64,000 bases of DNA from Meandrina meandrites (GCA_963693305.1 OY855915.1:14727840-14791839), one strand, 5' to 3'. Shown: positions 23,708 through 35,348, counted from the first letter of the stretch. The notes: generated by a model not told the origin, from the sequence alone. A program made the numbers and translations.

Positions 23708-23994
23708 AATGGCTTACCTTGAAAAACGTTGTCAGTGCCTTCCCGAATTTATAGAAACAAGATTCCCACATTACAAGCCAGTAATATTGTTGTTGGATAA
23801 CATCAACTTATACAGAGAAGATAAAAGACATCACAGACTTTTCAATTTGTTAGGACCTAAAATGTGGAATTTTACAGGCAGAGCTGCATTGCTTCCAAAT
23901 TTAAATGGGATTGAACACCTGCTTCATGATGACAAGGCATGCTTAGAACCACAGGGATCAATAAAGGAACTTAAAGCAGAACAAGTCTTTTTAG
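23708..23994 (+). CDS. exon 4 of the five-exon gene
   Basis: Acceptor 'tttgtgcacag' and donor GTATGT bound 287 nt fully open in the phase set by exon 3. The peptide contains FPHYKPVILLLDNINLY, a hydrophobic strand ending in Asp-Asn as in RNase H-like and other alpha-beta folds. WNFTGRAALLPNLNGIE follows. This exon has no frame break. Confidence 0.55.
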
Positions 23995-24422
23995 GTATGT
24001 TAAATTTGTTGCAATGGATGTGTACATGTATCATCTGTCTTGAAGAATTGAAAATATTGTAGAGTCCTGCTTATACTATTGATAACAACCAGTACTACTT
24101 TCAGAATAAAACCAGAAAATCTAAATATGAACACTGCTTGCCTTCTATAGTGAACTTGGAATTTTTATTCCATTCTGTAGAATTTGCAAACTGAAGTGAG
24201 CAATAAGGAAAAAAGATGTAAATTACGTCTTTCTAATTTCTTTGACCAAGTTTAAAATTTACCATTCATTTTTTTTATTAATGCACAGGACACTAGCTTA
24301 GACATGGCTGACCCTAGTGGTACTATATGTACCTGTAGAATGAATGCCACATATGAACCTTGTTAATGTCCACGCTTGCCAGGAATCTCCCTGTTTAGCT
24401 ATAAGTACACGTAGTTGGAGTA

Positions 24423-25931
24423 CAGTACCGCTCAAAGGTAAGTTGACAGTCCCTCGAGCCTCGATCCTCGAGCCTCGAGACTCGATCCTCGAAACTCGAA
24501 AACTTCGAGTTTAGAGTCTCGAGTCAAAAATTTTGAGGTTCGAGTATCGAGTCTCGAGTCGAGAAAAATAATGAGCTTGTCGCTTGAATGATTCCTCGAG
24601 AAATAAATTGCTCAAGCGGGCCGCACTCACAAGTGTTGTACACAGTCGAAGCTACTCATCTCTACTGTAACAATGCGCGCTTGGTCGTTTAATATTTCGA
24701 ATCGTCAGGTGAACAAAAAGTTCGAAATAGCGAGAGCTCGAAACAGTCGATAGTGAATGAATTTAGGGCAAATCGAACCAGAAATAACCGAGTTGGAATT
24801 AGCGCGGTCTCGCCGAATCGACGACATAAAACTTAGCTTGCGATCAGGTGTTCTCAGAACAAACATGAAGCACGTGTGTAATGTCACGCATACGATTGTT
24901 TGTGTTATGATTTAGGACGCAAATATTAAGCCTATAGTTCACTCTGTCATTTAGTTTTCTTTTGAAAAACGCAATTACATGTGTATGGAAGAATCTAAAT
25001 AGGATAGTTGCGTGCGGCGTTGTGTTACATTTATTTACGCTGAAGCTAATCGAAACGTTTCAAATTACTTTTGACATATGCAAATTTTGCCAACTTTTAA
25101 CGCCGCGCCGCTTTTAAAAAAGCAAAATTTGTATAACTTCTCTAAAGCTGTAATTACAATTGTCGCCATTATCTGAGTTATAAATGAAGTCAAGTTTCAT
25201 TCAAGAAGAATTTAGGTTTAAAGAATGTTATGTCAAATTCACAAAAAATAAAACATGTTTACTTTCAAGCTAGACGTAATGGCGCGACACAAGGTTGCAT
25301 TGCCATTTATTTACGGAAGGCTTCGCGGCTCCAATTTTTGTTACGTGGAATGTTTCGTTTGCCGACTACAGAATTTTTACAACTCAAATTTAAGAACCGG
25401 TTCTATTTACGGAAACTCTTGTCTGAATTTCAGTAGCGACCAGAAAGAGACGTCTGAAGTTCAGGCTACTGAAACTCACAGATTTGCTTGCATCTGAAAT
25501 AATCATTGATAACATGCACTTGCTTATCCTAAGACAAGTCTTGGGTGAGCAGAAGTTTTTAGTTCGGTTTCTACCAATTTCATTCTTAAAACTCGTCATT
25601 CACCGTCTTTCTCGGACGTTTTTTGTCAATACTTGTAGGCAAGTAAACGGAATACCAATAAGGTCTCCCCGAATTTATCGCACTTTCGAACGTTCATGCA
25701 CTCATGGTAGCTGCGAAACACTTGTACATGATGTGCGAGCAGCTTTTATTCTCCACTCGAGAAATAAATCGTTTCCTCGAAAGCTTTTTCGAGTTATGAA
25801 TATTCGAGATTGCCTTGTTTCTCGATCCTCGATACTCGAGACTCGATCCTCGAGACTCGAAATTCGAGTGACTCGAACTTCGAGACACGAGGATCGAGTC
25901 GAGACTGTCAACTTACCTTTGAGCGGTACTG
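24423..25931. mobile_element. 1.5-kb non-autonomous Tc1/mariner-type element
   Basis: Perfect 28-bp terminal inverted repeats begin CAGTACCGCTCAAAGGTAAG. The element is flanked by TA on both sides, and the paralogous locus has a single TA at 43291-43292 with no insertion. This proves the boundaries. CAGT ends and TA duplication are hallmarks of the Tc1/mariner superfamily. No transposase frame is recognisable. Both subterminal regions (about 24453-24570 and 25755-25903) are packed with TCGAG-containing repeats. Confidence 0.92.
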
Positions 25932-26254
25932 TATCTGACCTGTGCACAAAAAGACCTGGGTTTCTTTTCCATCGGGAACTTAGATTGTTCTTAATGTCCC
26001 ATGCTTGCAACATACCAGAACTGAATTTATATCTTTCTCATTTCAAGTGAACAAATTGATTTCTACAGTCTAAAGTATTTAATAACAAGATCTTCGTATT
26101 GAATCAATTAACTTGACATAATTTATTATTGTGGGAATTATTTACTTGTTAATACACTCATCCTGGTGCAGTAAAAAAGACTTACTGTTATTAAGGGTGC
26201 TGTTGAGACCCTCAAGTAAAGTGTATGTGTTATTCTGGTTTGTCTTTTTTAGAG

Positions 26255-26929
26255 CAGCGCTTCAAGCTGCGACCATTTTGGTCGCCATGGCGAGTGGAAA
26301 TAAAATTTGGCGACTAAATTTTCCACACAGGTCGCCAATTTGGCAACCAGTGTAATGCAAAGGGCTGGCTACGCATCAACATTTCTTTTTGCAGTTCAAT
26401 CACTTAGCCAAACAAATTTGACCACAAAACTTTTCATTACAACTATTTCAATCGCCTATCTTACTTATATGTTTGAATTAAGGATACCTCATTGCTCAGA
26501 CTCCTAATTGTGTTTTGTGTTTTGTTTTGATGCCTTCGATCATGGAACTGCCTATAAAGTTTGCAAACCACATTTCCTTTCCATTGTTTTAGTGTACTGT
26601 ACAAGAATTAAACTTGTTTTGCATGTTTATCTTCTTTACCTGTTTCTTTAATCTTTTATTTACTTTTCTGCATGATAATTGGAACAGTTCAACAAAAAAA
26701 CTCTTCAATGCAAAGGTCTGCAGACGAAAATAACTACGTTGGAACGTTCTTCGAACGATTTTAATTCGGCTCGTAATGGTCAGCAGTATTACTTCATGTA
26801 AGGCAACATAAGGTGTCCTGCTTTAAAAACGCTTTGATTTTTGGCGACCAAAATTTTTCTAGCGGCGACCATTTTACAAAAGAAAGTCGCCAAAAGGCAA
26901 CTTCTGAAAAATTTGGGCTTGAAGCACTG
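26255..26929. mobile_element. 675-bp TIR element at a splice acceptor
   Basis: The left end CAGCGCTTCAAGC and the right end, read inward as CAGTGCTTCAAGC, match at 12 of 13 positions. TAGAG flanks both sides (26250-26254 and 26930-26934), and the empty paralogous site at 43610-43614 has one TAGAG. The interior has 'ggcgaccaaaattt' segments resembling the element at 12854. No transposase is seen. The 5-bp duplication suggests a hAT-like relative (inference). Confidence 0.9.
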
Positions 26930-26934
26930 TAGAG

Positions 26935-27543
26935 GCAGATGAAAACCATTCTAGTATATGGGAAAAAATGAAGGACAGATATTTTTTTGAATCTTTTGAA
27001 TGTAGCCCTTAACCAAATACCCACAGCAAATAAGCGATTTGAAAGCATGGAAGAAAAATAGTGTGATGCATGGTTGAAAGGATGTAGCTTCAAGGTTGCA
27101 CAAACTGTAAAGGAATACAAATTTGACACTCCTGATCTTGAACGGGAATTTCCATTCCAGGGAAAAAGTGAGTTTTTACTTCTTCCCTTGTCTCTGGAAA
27201 ACAATGCTACTGTGACAGGCACTGCCTCTATATTGGAGCAGTTTGGTGCAGAGTTTGGAATTCCTTGTGCACATGCTGATAGGTTCTTTGCATTTGACAG
27301 AGAAAAAAAGTTAAAAAAATCAAGGCTGTAAAAAGCATTTCTGGCCATTTGTTTTCTAACATGCCATCACCAATTGAAATGGCACAAGCAATGGAACTGG
27401 AAGAAATGTGTGAAGTGCTGAGAACAAACAGTGATGAAGACAGTTATATTGACAATATTGTCAATTGTGGCTTTGATGATTTTGACGAGATATATTCACA
27501 GCCTGTTAATGACACAATTATAATAAAATATAACATATTATAA
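26935..27543 (+). pseudogene. exon 5 of the five-exon gene, copy 1
   Basis: Continues from exon 4 in phase (G + AG gives Glu, then ADENHSSIWEKMKDRYF). A seventh T near 26985 shifts the frame relative to copy 2. An in-frame TAG follows ESMEEK. The frame then reads CDAWLKGCSFKVAQTVKEY and onward to FDREKK, where an A-run again adds one base before IKAVKSISGHLFSNMPS. It ends KYNIL-stop at 27543. Function unknown. Confidence 0.5.
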
Positions 27544-28827
27544 TCCATCAAATATTTTTCGCGCACACGATTGGTCTGAACACGTCACGTGATGCAGCCA
27601 AACCCACTAAGTGATATTCCCCAGTTTTAGAACTTTGCGATCTACGTTTGCGCATTTAGTTTTTATCCCGAGCAAATTATTAAAATAAATAAAACTAAAC
27701 ATTTTGAACAGACTAATAATATTTTGAGCGCTTACAGAATTTCTTTGGCATTTAAAAGCTTTGAGAAAAGGTCTCCCAAAATGCGGCCTTGTAAAAAAAT
27801 ATTTATTTATACATAAACAATAGCACAGAAGTTCAAACAACCACAATGACTCTTGGACAAAGTTGGGTAAAAGGGCATGATACAGTGAAACAGTAAAACA
27901 ACCACAAAAAGGTCTAGTGTAAAAAGAAAGAACAAATAATAATTTTGTCTGGACAGAATCACACTGTTGAGCGTTGGGTTCAGTTTTTTTATAAGAATCA
28001 TTCAGATTCAATTCAACCATTTAACAGTCTCAGTTGTCCCGTTTGTTGTCACAGTTTATTGATCATGTTGAGAGGGAAAATGACATGTTGCTTGGTGGGA
28101 ATGACAATGTTCTGTCTGGGAAACAGCATATTGTCAAAGATTTTGTTGATGATTATATGCACGACACCAGAAAATAAAGGTTTCCTTGGAGATAAAAGAG
28201 ACTGCTCTTGCTTTCAGTCCACGTTTTCACAATGCGCTTTTTTCCTGGTGGAACATTGTTATTCCAACCTAGCAACATAATCAGTCAAAGGTGACATCAA
28301 ATTCGACTGTTAAACACTCAGCCTGACTCAATTTTCTGTAAGGAAATCAAGTTTGTTGTTCTTGTTGAAGCATAGCACAATGTCATTTGAGTCCATATGG
28401 TGTTACTCTGTGCATTGGTTTCTGACTGCTGATTCCTTATGTTTTTCCATGTTATTCACTGATGCAACCAGTGTGTAACAAAAAAAAAACACCTGGTTGA
28501 TTCTCAAGTGATGACTTCTCTTTCTTCCCTCCCTTTGATTTTGTCCTTGATCTTATGGCTTGTGTACACCAGGCTAATGTCTGCATCACCAAGTTGTCTG
28601 TGTATTATGTTTGCTGATTTGTGGTCTTTGAAAGGGAGCATGCTTATGATTGCATATTCTGTCACGCGAATCCCCAGAATCTATTGATCACTCAATAAAT
28701 TACTAAATTCAAATCATACCAAAGCATTTATGAAATTGCCATTGATTATTAAATCCTTGTGATACTACAAAATAATATATAAATGTCTTGTTAAATTTAT
28801 TGTTTGGTTTTAAAGTGACATGGGGAA

Positions 28828-29870
28828 TAAATCTGAAAAATATTTTAATAAATAAAGAAAATTTTGTGTCTTATATTGGAGGCGATAACCTTTTTAAGTT
28901 TCAAGTGTTATTAAGATGTCTTTGCTACCAGTCTTCTTTGAACCTGTCAATGCCATTTCTTTAAGCTGTTTGATGGGCAAATCTTTTGGATAATTGTCTC
29001 CCAGCTGGGTACTACTGGTCTTTTCTCCTTATGATGACTAAACTTGCAGGAAGACTGCAAAGTTACTTCATCAGGAAATCTGACTTTACAAACATCATAA
29101 TCAGAGGCTTTAAAATTCTAAGTAAAGCATCTGTAAGTTTCTGATCCCTAGCACAAACTAAAATTTTAGAGCATTCTTCACAGAAAATTCTTCACAGACA
29201 GCACATGTAGAAACCTAATTTCACTCTCTTCCACACTAGCAGTGATTAGGTTTATCAGAGAACGATGGGAGACAGGACTAAAAATGTTAAATGTATGAGG
29301 GCATTGGCTGATGTTGTCGGAGATAGAATGTCCTCACAAAGGTTCCCTGCATTATCTGCCACTATTTACCTAATTGACATGTGAACATAGAATGATTAGT
29401 AAGTGTAAGGTCAGATTTAATTGCAGAGTGCCTGGACTCCTTGGCTTGTACATGAATAATACTATAACCCACCTTGTATTTGCTAAAAAGCAATGGTGCA
29501 TGGTAAGGAATGGCATTTGCAACTGTCCACACAGTTACATTAACATTTGCCTAAAAATAATATCATTAAATTAAAATACATTGAACAAACTTGACTTAAA
29601 CCCTTGGGTGATTGCCCTAAAAATGGCCATTTTTGACATGTTTTAGATAGGGGTGCTAGCTTTGGTTATATTCAACCAATTTGGTATGCTATATGTCATT
29701 CTAAAGGTAACTAAATGGACTTCAAGAAAGTGGTGTTTTGTTGTTAATTAGTTTATGCGATTGTTTTCCACAAATTTTCTCATGCAACACACAAGGCGGC
29801 TCTCTGTGGCGAGTCCGCCAGTTTGTCTGTAAGACTATCTATTGAAGGTGAAAGGTTTTCAAGGATGCTA
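28828..29870. other. non-coding interval, nothing recognised
   Basis: Sequence beyond the duplicated block. No convincing coding exon or element terminus seen. Confidence 0.35.
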
Positions 29871-29879
29871 TTACAAAAG

Positions 29880-30450
29880 GTGAACTATCAGAATCTGCCA
29901 TCAATATCATTGTAGATAATCCTCTTATGTCTATTCTATCTCTTGCCAAAAATTCACTGAAAGCTGTAGAGTGTTTCCTCTTTCCTGTAAAGACTTTGAG
30001 CAGGAGAGGTTCACATGTCCCCTGTCCATCACTGGGTGGTCAGTGGGTTCGTAGTTTTGTGAGGTCTACCAGTAGAATCTAGTTCTTTATCATTGCAGTT
30101 GCCATATTGACAAACAGACAAAACCCATGTCTTCCCAACACTCCTTTTACAGATATCTTGGCAGTGGTACTTTTCATGAGCCCTCATCGCCCTAACATAC
30201 TCTTCAGGCTCATTACAATGTCACACTTGTACTTTGCTGTTGCTACTGAAGGGAACACATCTTTGTTTTCTCTTGATACATGAGCCAAAAAATCCTTTTT
30301 GGATGCCTTCTTAATGTTATGTTGCATGTCACACATACACGGCTACCACTTTTGTAAACAATTGTCTCAGGAAATTGTTGCTTTACTGAGTTGCATTTGA
30401 ATCGCCATTGTGCCATACAATCACCACCTTGCAACCCTCATCTCTGACCT
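29880..30450 (-). pseudogene. decayed Mutator-like transposase remnant
   Basis: Read across frames on the minus strand, three separated peptides appear in order: GCKVVIVWHNGDSNATQ near 30440, CQYGNCNDKELDSTGRPHKT near 30100, and PVMDRGHVN near 30020. They resemble a coral protein family in which a VxWxDGDS motif carries a catalytic aspartate of a Mutator-like transposase. Here Asp of the first motif is preserved, but stops and shifts are frequent. The assignment rests on recollection of the family and is tentative. Confidence 0.3.
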
Positions 30451-30819
30451 CCTTCTAGTTTTCATTCCCAAGAAAAATTGTAAGTTAAAATAACTAATCC
30501 AAAAAAGTCATTATATATGCTTGAACTCTCATAGGGATAGTGGCTGTATTGTGTTACAGACTTGAATGATGTGTACAAATATCTGATGACAATGGTTGAG
30601 GTCACACTTTGTTTTTTATTGTGGTAAAAGGCCTTTTCTTTGGTAGGGAAAAGGTTTACAAAGTTTACCAAGGTAAAACCAATTAGTCAACTCTAACGCT
30701 TTCCACATGGTGCCTTGACATAAGCATGTCACTCAAATCCTGAGTAGAAGACAGATGAGAATACATATAGACATTCCTTTAATGTTTCTTTTTTCACTTC
30801 GCGTGACAAGAAATCTGCC

Positions 30820-31095
30820 ATGGATCTTGAACGTGTGATCGCATCAATTGTAGCTCTTCTTTTTCTTATTATTGCGGTCATTAGAACCTTGAGGTGCAGT
30901 TTATCCCCCGTGGTAAAGGAAACTGTGTCTTACATCAAGCACCACATTCACAGACTGACATATCCACCCTGGAAGAAAGAAAAAGCCAATGAGGATTACA
31001 GGTTGGAAAAAGTGACAAGGCAGTTGTATGAGGCAAGGATGAACCAAGGGAGTACACGTGAAAAGAGACTTGCTGAACAAACTGAACATTCCTAG
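30820..31095 (+). CDS. hypothetical small single-pass membrane protein
   Basis: A 91-codon frame from an ATG in good context (tgccATGG). Residues about 5-24 form a hydrophobic helix (VIASIVALLFLIIAVI) followed by a basic, charged tail (PPWKKEKANEDYRLEKV). No homologue recognised and no splice context, so it may be a chance frame. Confidence 0.25.
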   Translation: MDLERVIASIVALLFLIIAVIRTLRCSLSPVVKETVSYIKHHIHRLTYPPWKKEKANEDYRLEKVTRQLYEARMNQGSTREKRLAEQTEHS

Positions 31096-31422
31096 ATTGA
31101 ACTTAGAATTGTATGGATATCCCAAATACGACATGTTGAAAGAAATGATCATAGAGCCTTTACTTAGTTGTGGTTTTCATTTAAAGCAGGGGCATAATGT
31201 CCCATGACTGAATGTCATCGTTTTTGGTTGTAGGATGACATGTTGTTCACGAAAAAAACTCATGTTATTTTATTCTTGTCCAAAAATTTCTTAAATTTAC
31301 AAGAGGGACATGTGCCAAATCCTTGTGATTGACGCCCATTTCACAATTATGACTCTGCATGATTCTTTTCATGACTTGTTCATTGCAGTTGCCCAGAAAA
31401 AAAAGTTGAAATTTTTTCCTTA

Positions 31423-32810
31423 TCATAGTAGGCTCTGAACATCCCACCTTTCAGCTACTTTGCAGCCAAGGGGTCTCCAGCTGTGGTCAGTGTTAACAAG
31501 TCTGGTGGAAAACATACTTTTCTTGCCTGTAGCGTGCCATTTTTTACCAACTAATCTGGGGTGGGTTTTTCTGGAGGTGTGGCAGCAGGGAAGGCTATGT
31601 CTGTTGATGTCATTTTCCAAGAAACTTGCTCCTTGTAAATCCTTGGCTCGTTCTTGAGATGAAGAAGTGTGAGGAAAATGAATGTGTGAGAGTTGATAAA
31701 CACTGGTATATCCAAGCCTGGCTTTGAGGAAATTCGTGAAATCAACGGAAAGTTGTTGAAGCGTACATTGGTGGCCAAGATGTTTTGATGGTTGCACCGA
31801 CAGGCTCATGAAAAAGCCTAATATTCCATGTCATGCCCTTTGTTTTGAATAACTCCAAACATGGTGAAGGAGAGATTGTTGAAGCAGTTTAACTCATTAT
31901 ATATCCTCTGGTTTCCCTTATGAAAGATCCTTCACGAGAAAGGAGTAAAAGCTGTTGTCTTGGGACCAGAAAGTTCTGAGACAGAAAACAAGGAAGCTTT
32001 AGAATGGGAATACAACCTTGTGTTTACGAGTCACAAGGCGCTATTTGGCAGTCCTCGTTTCACTATCTTGGCATTGAAGAACAAATTCAAGCTGTATTCA
32101 TCGATAAGGTTCACTATGTGGCGAAATTGTTTGTTTTCTTCTTTTACCATTCAATGCAACTTTTAGTTTTGGTCCCTTGACATTAACAATGAAGCTCCAA
32201 AGCAGCTCTCGCAGCCTTGCTTGAAACCTTGACACAAGCTTTACACATTCTCTTGGCCTCATTTATAGCAATACTTATTACCAGTATTTTGGCAGTCAAT
32301 ATTCAATCATCATGTACTCCGGAAAAGAGATTGATTTTTCCAAGTTTGATGGCATCTTCATGATTGATTCACAACAGCAACAGAACAAGGGCTTGGTTGG
32401 TGTAATTGTTATCTTTGTCCTGATCACTTTCAGTGGGGGATAAGGATGTGAAGTTGCTCTGGACAGCATCAAAACGACCTTCTTTCTCGTACTTTCAGTG
32501 CATAGCTTGCTTAGCTTGCTTGTCACTTGGATCTCCAGTTAAAACATTGTTTTTGGGATCCTCTGTTAGTGTTTCCATTCCAAAATGGTGCAATGCCCCA
32601 CATATCAGATATGCATTTGTGACCTTATCTAGGAATTTACTACATGTATAGAAATTGTTGTGTGGATTGTCCATCACATTTCTTGCATTGATCATATTTC
32701 TTGCAACATACAATGTGACTTTGTCCTTGCACACAGTTGTGTCATAAAGATGATGCCATAATGACTTGAGGTAAACAACAATAACTATTAGCAGTATAAT
32801 TATACAGTTT
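31423..32810 (-). pseudogene. decayed coding remnants, family unknown
   Basis: Two minus-strand stretches look protein-like despite stops. At 32800-32500 an open frame reads NMINARNVMDNPHNNFYTC then CGALHHFGMETL after a possible acceptor. At 31800-31430 another reads NFLKARLGYTSVYQLSHI with HTSSSQERAKDL. Composition and lack of low complexity suggest former exons of a multi-exon host or transposon gene. No name can be supported. Confidence 0.25.
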
Positions 32811-32888
32811 AAAAATAATTGAAATTTCCTCAAAACCAGTTTACAAACAAAATGCATTAGTGACAATAACCCCATAGTAATACTGTCC

Positions 32889-33240
32889 AAAAAAATCAAA
32901 TCAAAATCAAATTTTATTTATACATGTGACACTTAGGAGTACATACAGTTCTCGTTAGAATGTGTACATGTGTAAAAATAAACAATTTATAGAAATAGAA
33001 ATAGAAAAAGTATTAAAAATTATCATTGATATTTACAATTAATATTTACAAGTAAAAAGTTAAAATATATAATAATTAAAATGTCGCAAATTACAGGTTA
33101 AAAAGGTACTAACTTTAAGCCATATTGGCCTTAAGAGATCGCTTAAAAGATTTAATGTCCTTTGATTGTCTTATTGTCTGAGGCAACGCATTCCACAGTT
33201 TGCAGGCCAGAAATGCGAAGGATCTATGCACTTACATTTC
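32889..33240 (-). mobile_element. LINE 3' end (CR1/L2-like)
   Basis: On the minus strand, ACKLWNALPQTIRQSKDIKSF is the C-terminal tail typical of CR1/L2-like reverse transcriptases (a LWNxLP motif), followed by SLKANMA-stop. The UTR ends in AATAAAATTTGATTTTGATT, the usual A/T-rich repeat tail. 5' truncated. Confidence 0.65.
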
Positions 33241-33835
33241 ATATGATTAAAAAGAATAAAAACGGTAAAAGTAGAAATGCTGTTAAATACAGATATTCAG
33301 TTTTTGAAATAATAGTTAAAATACTAAACTAGCTAGAGGGATTTCACTTAACCCGTGAAATAAACATTAGGGAAATAAAGATAAATAGACACCAACAGAA
33401 AGACCTTATAGTCTGATTAATGCAATAGACAATGTTTAATAGATTAAAATCAGGTCAGACGACAGGAGCTCTCACATTGACTGACAAATTTATTTCTTAT
33501 TTATTTTTGACATGTTGCGTTTTCACCACCAAATTTATTTTTGTTTAGCAACACGCCGCAAAGTGGACAAAATGTGCCCTGCAAGTTTACATCCCGGATA
33601 CAACTCGCACACTGGCGATAAGCACCACTATTTGCATTTGGCTTGTCCGTCAGTTCTTTGAATTTTCGTTGTCAGGCATTACAGTGAAAGGGCTGTTAGT
33701 GCAGGCTGGCTTATGGAAGGAGATCAAGTTAAATCCCTCAGCATCTTCTCCGGTTCCCGGTGTTCCCTCTCTTGAATTTTTCTCTTGCCATTTGGAGGAT
33801 GCTGTTCCTTCGTCCACTGCTATTTGTGGTAGCTG

Positions 33836-34786
33836 TTAAACTGTGGCACTGGGCGTCTCTTCTGGTGTGCATCGAACCAGGCCTTCCTCTGTGAGATCTA
33901 TTATCCTGATTGGCTTGCTTTCCAGCACTGAGGGTTGCTCTTCTCGGCAATCGAGAATGCACTGCACAACTGCGTTCATATCCCCTTCCTCTTTTCTCAA
34001 AAGGGCGGCGAGCTTTACTTCTGAAGCAGATGGCAAAACTTTTTTCAAGCTGTGCAGTTTTTCTTCAAAGTCCGGCGAGGCTGACCTTGATGTTGATAAT
34101 GCTGGTGGGTGGATCTCTGGCTGTAAAAGTGGGGGGGGGGGGGGGGGGGTGTCAATTTTTTAGCGTTTCTGGACCGCAACTCAGCACTTCCCTCTCTTGG
34201 TTGTTTCTGGTGAAGATTTATAGCAGTTCGTAGTACTTTTAACAGGCTAAGGCTGTTATCTTGGGCTGCAATCTCCCTTGAGTAGGAATTAATGCTGTTA
34301 TACAGCACCTTGTGCTTGTTGAGCAGTACTTCGGGTTTTTCTATTAAGAAATCAAACAGCAGTGTTAGAATGCTTACCTTATTATATGAAATTAATGCTA
34401 GTGTTAATTAAGGTACATGTATTTGGAATTAACGTGACTTAAATTAACACCAATTGAAGGAAAAATTACTTCCCAATAACGGAAATTAACCTTTCTTTGC
34501 TCGGCTTTTGACTTTTTTTGCTGGTTTTGCCGCATTCTGTCTCATAATCCGCTAACTGCAACGCCAGTGTTGTATCTATTTTCTCAGGTGCCATTTCCAG
34601 AAATTTAAACTCTGGAGTGTCCAGGCGGTGGGTTTGGTCGCTCTGTGCATTTTTTCTCTCAAGGCCATGATTCTGGCTAGCACACTGTGAGCAGGTGCAA
34701 TTTGCAAAAGGGCAAACCCTTTTGTGCCCTGTCAAAATCACAATTTTGCCGTGGAGATGGCATTTTGTGCACGTCCTGGTAGACAT
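33836..34786 (-). CDS. Dmrt-like protein with DM and DMA-like domains
   Basis: From ATG at 34786, residues 1-106 include a DM zinc module with C6, C9, H12, H21, C25, C30, C32 and C35. The spacing equals that of Doublesex family DM domains (3,3,9,4,5,2,3), so the intertwined zinc sites are complete. A second exon (about 34340-33836, acceptor TTCTTAATAG) carries a proline run encoded by poly-C and then EEKLHSLKKVLPSASEVKL with GDMNAVVQCILD. This matches the CUE-like DMA domain of Dmrt-A type transcription factors. It ends TPEETPSATV-stop. The frame shifts across the 19-base homopolymer, and the exact exon 1 donor is unclear. Expected to be a sequence-specific nuclear DNA-binding regulator. Confidence 0.65.
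34131..34149. repeat. G19 homopolymer inside the Dmrt-like exon 2
   Basis: Nineteen consecutive G on the plus strand, read as CCC proline codons on the coding strand. The frame upstream and downstream disagree, so its true length is probably misjudged or variable. Confidence 0.85.
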
Positions 34787-34926
34787 GGAGCAAAATGGCA
34801 ACTGTTGTTGACAAGCAATCCAATTTATACGCAAGATTTGAATTTTAATTTGGCACTTATTTTTGGAGGACTTTATTGGCAAACAAAAACAAGCATGCAC
34901 ATGCTTGAATACAAAACTATTTTGTG

Positions 34927-35348
34927 AAAGGTAGCTATACTGAGAAAACGTTGAAGTGTACAGACGAGAAGAGCTATTAATAAAAGGAAGTGTGGATTGC
35001 AGGAAAGAACGATATCATCGACGAGCCGATTATTGGGAAAACATGAAAAAACTTAGTTTTATGCTAGTAAACCCTCAGAGTTGAGCAACAAAAAAATCAA
35101 TGTTTGGTGTAGTCTTAGCTTTGTTTCCATTGTTCACGGTGTGAAGAACTTGTGCAACATGTCAGTGTCAACCACACACGTTATCGTACGTGTTATGAAT
35201 TTCCACAACATGTAAATTATTTGCATGCCCTCTCTGTAAAATCATGTTTTTGTCACCTCATAATTGACCAATCAGGAGCCAGTCTAAACTTTCTCAAAAG
35301 GCTGCGATAATGTTTTTGCCGTTTCAAAGTCATATTTTTCAACCACGA
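34927..35348. other. non-coding interval, nothing recognised
   Basis: Intergenic stretch between the Dmrt-like gene, which reads leftward, and the transposase remnant, which reads rightward. No motif recognised. Confidence 0.35.

Larger units (their letters stand above)
21008..27543 (+). pseudogene. five-exon gene of unidentified family, frameshifted
   Basis: Exons at 21008-21059, 21110-21286, 22016-22802, 23708-23994 and 26253-27543 (the last interrupted by a TIR element) join with compatible phases at every junction. The predicted protein runs from MADGDPLPALEDFLLDDG through a coiled-coil-like stretch, a central segment with NKTEHYKKLCASQSLAILLN, an ILLLDNIN segment and a C-terminal segment with FAFDREKK. 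Frame breaks occur near 21253, 22090, 22124, 22141, 22303, 26985 and 27305, and an in-frame TAG lies near 27059. Most breaks are one extra base in a homopolymer or a base next to one. The family is not identified. A distant tie to the DUF6589-type proteins abundant in corals is only a guess. Likely decayed, though assembly indels are possible. Confidence 0.55.
24341..28827. repeat. segmental duplication, copy 1
   Basis: Collinear with 43211-45473 from 'atgaatgccacatatgaac' to 'gtgacatggggaa' at about 97-98% identity by eye, apart from two insertions present only here (24423-25931 and 26255-26929). It covers the last exon of the five-exon gene and its 3' flank. Copy 2 lacks exons 1-4, so copy 1 is the likely parent. 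Confidence 0.9.
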
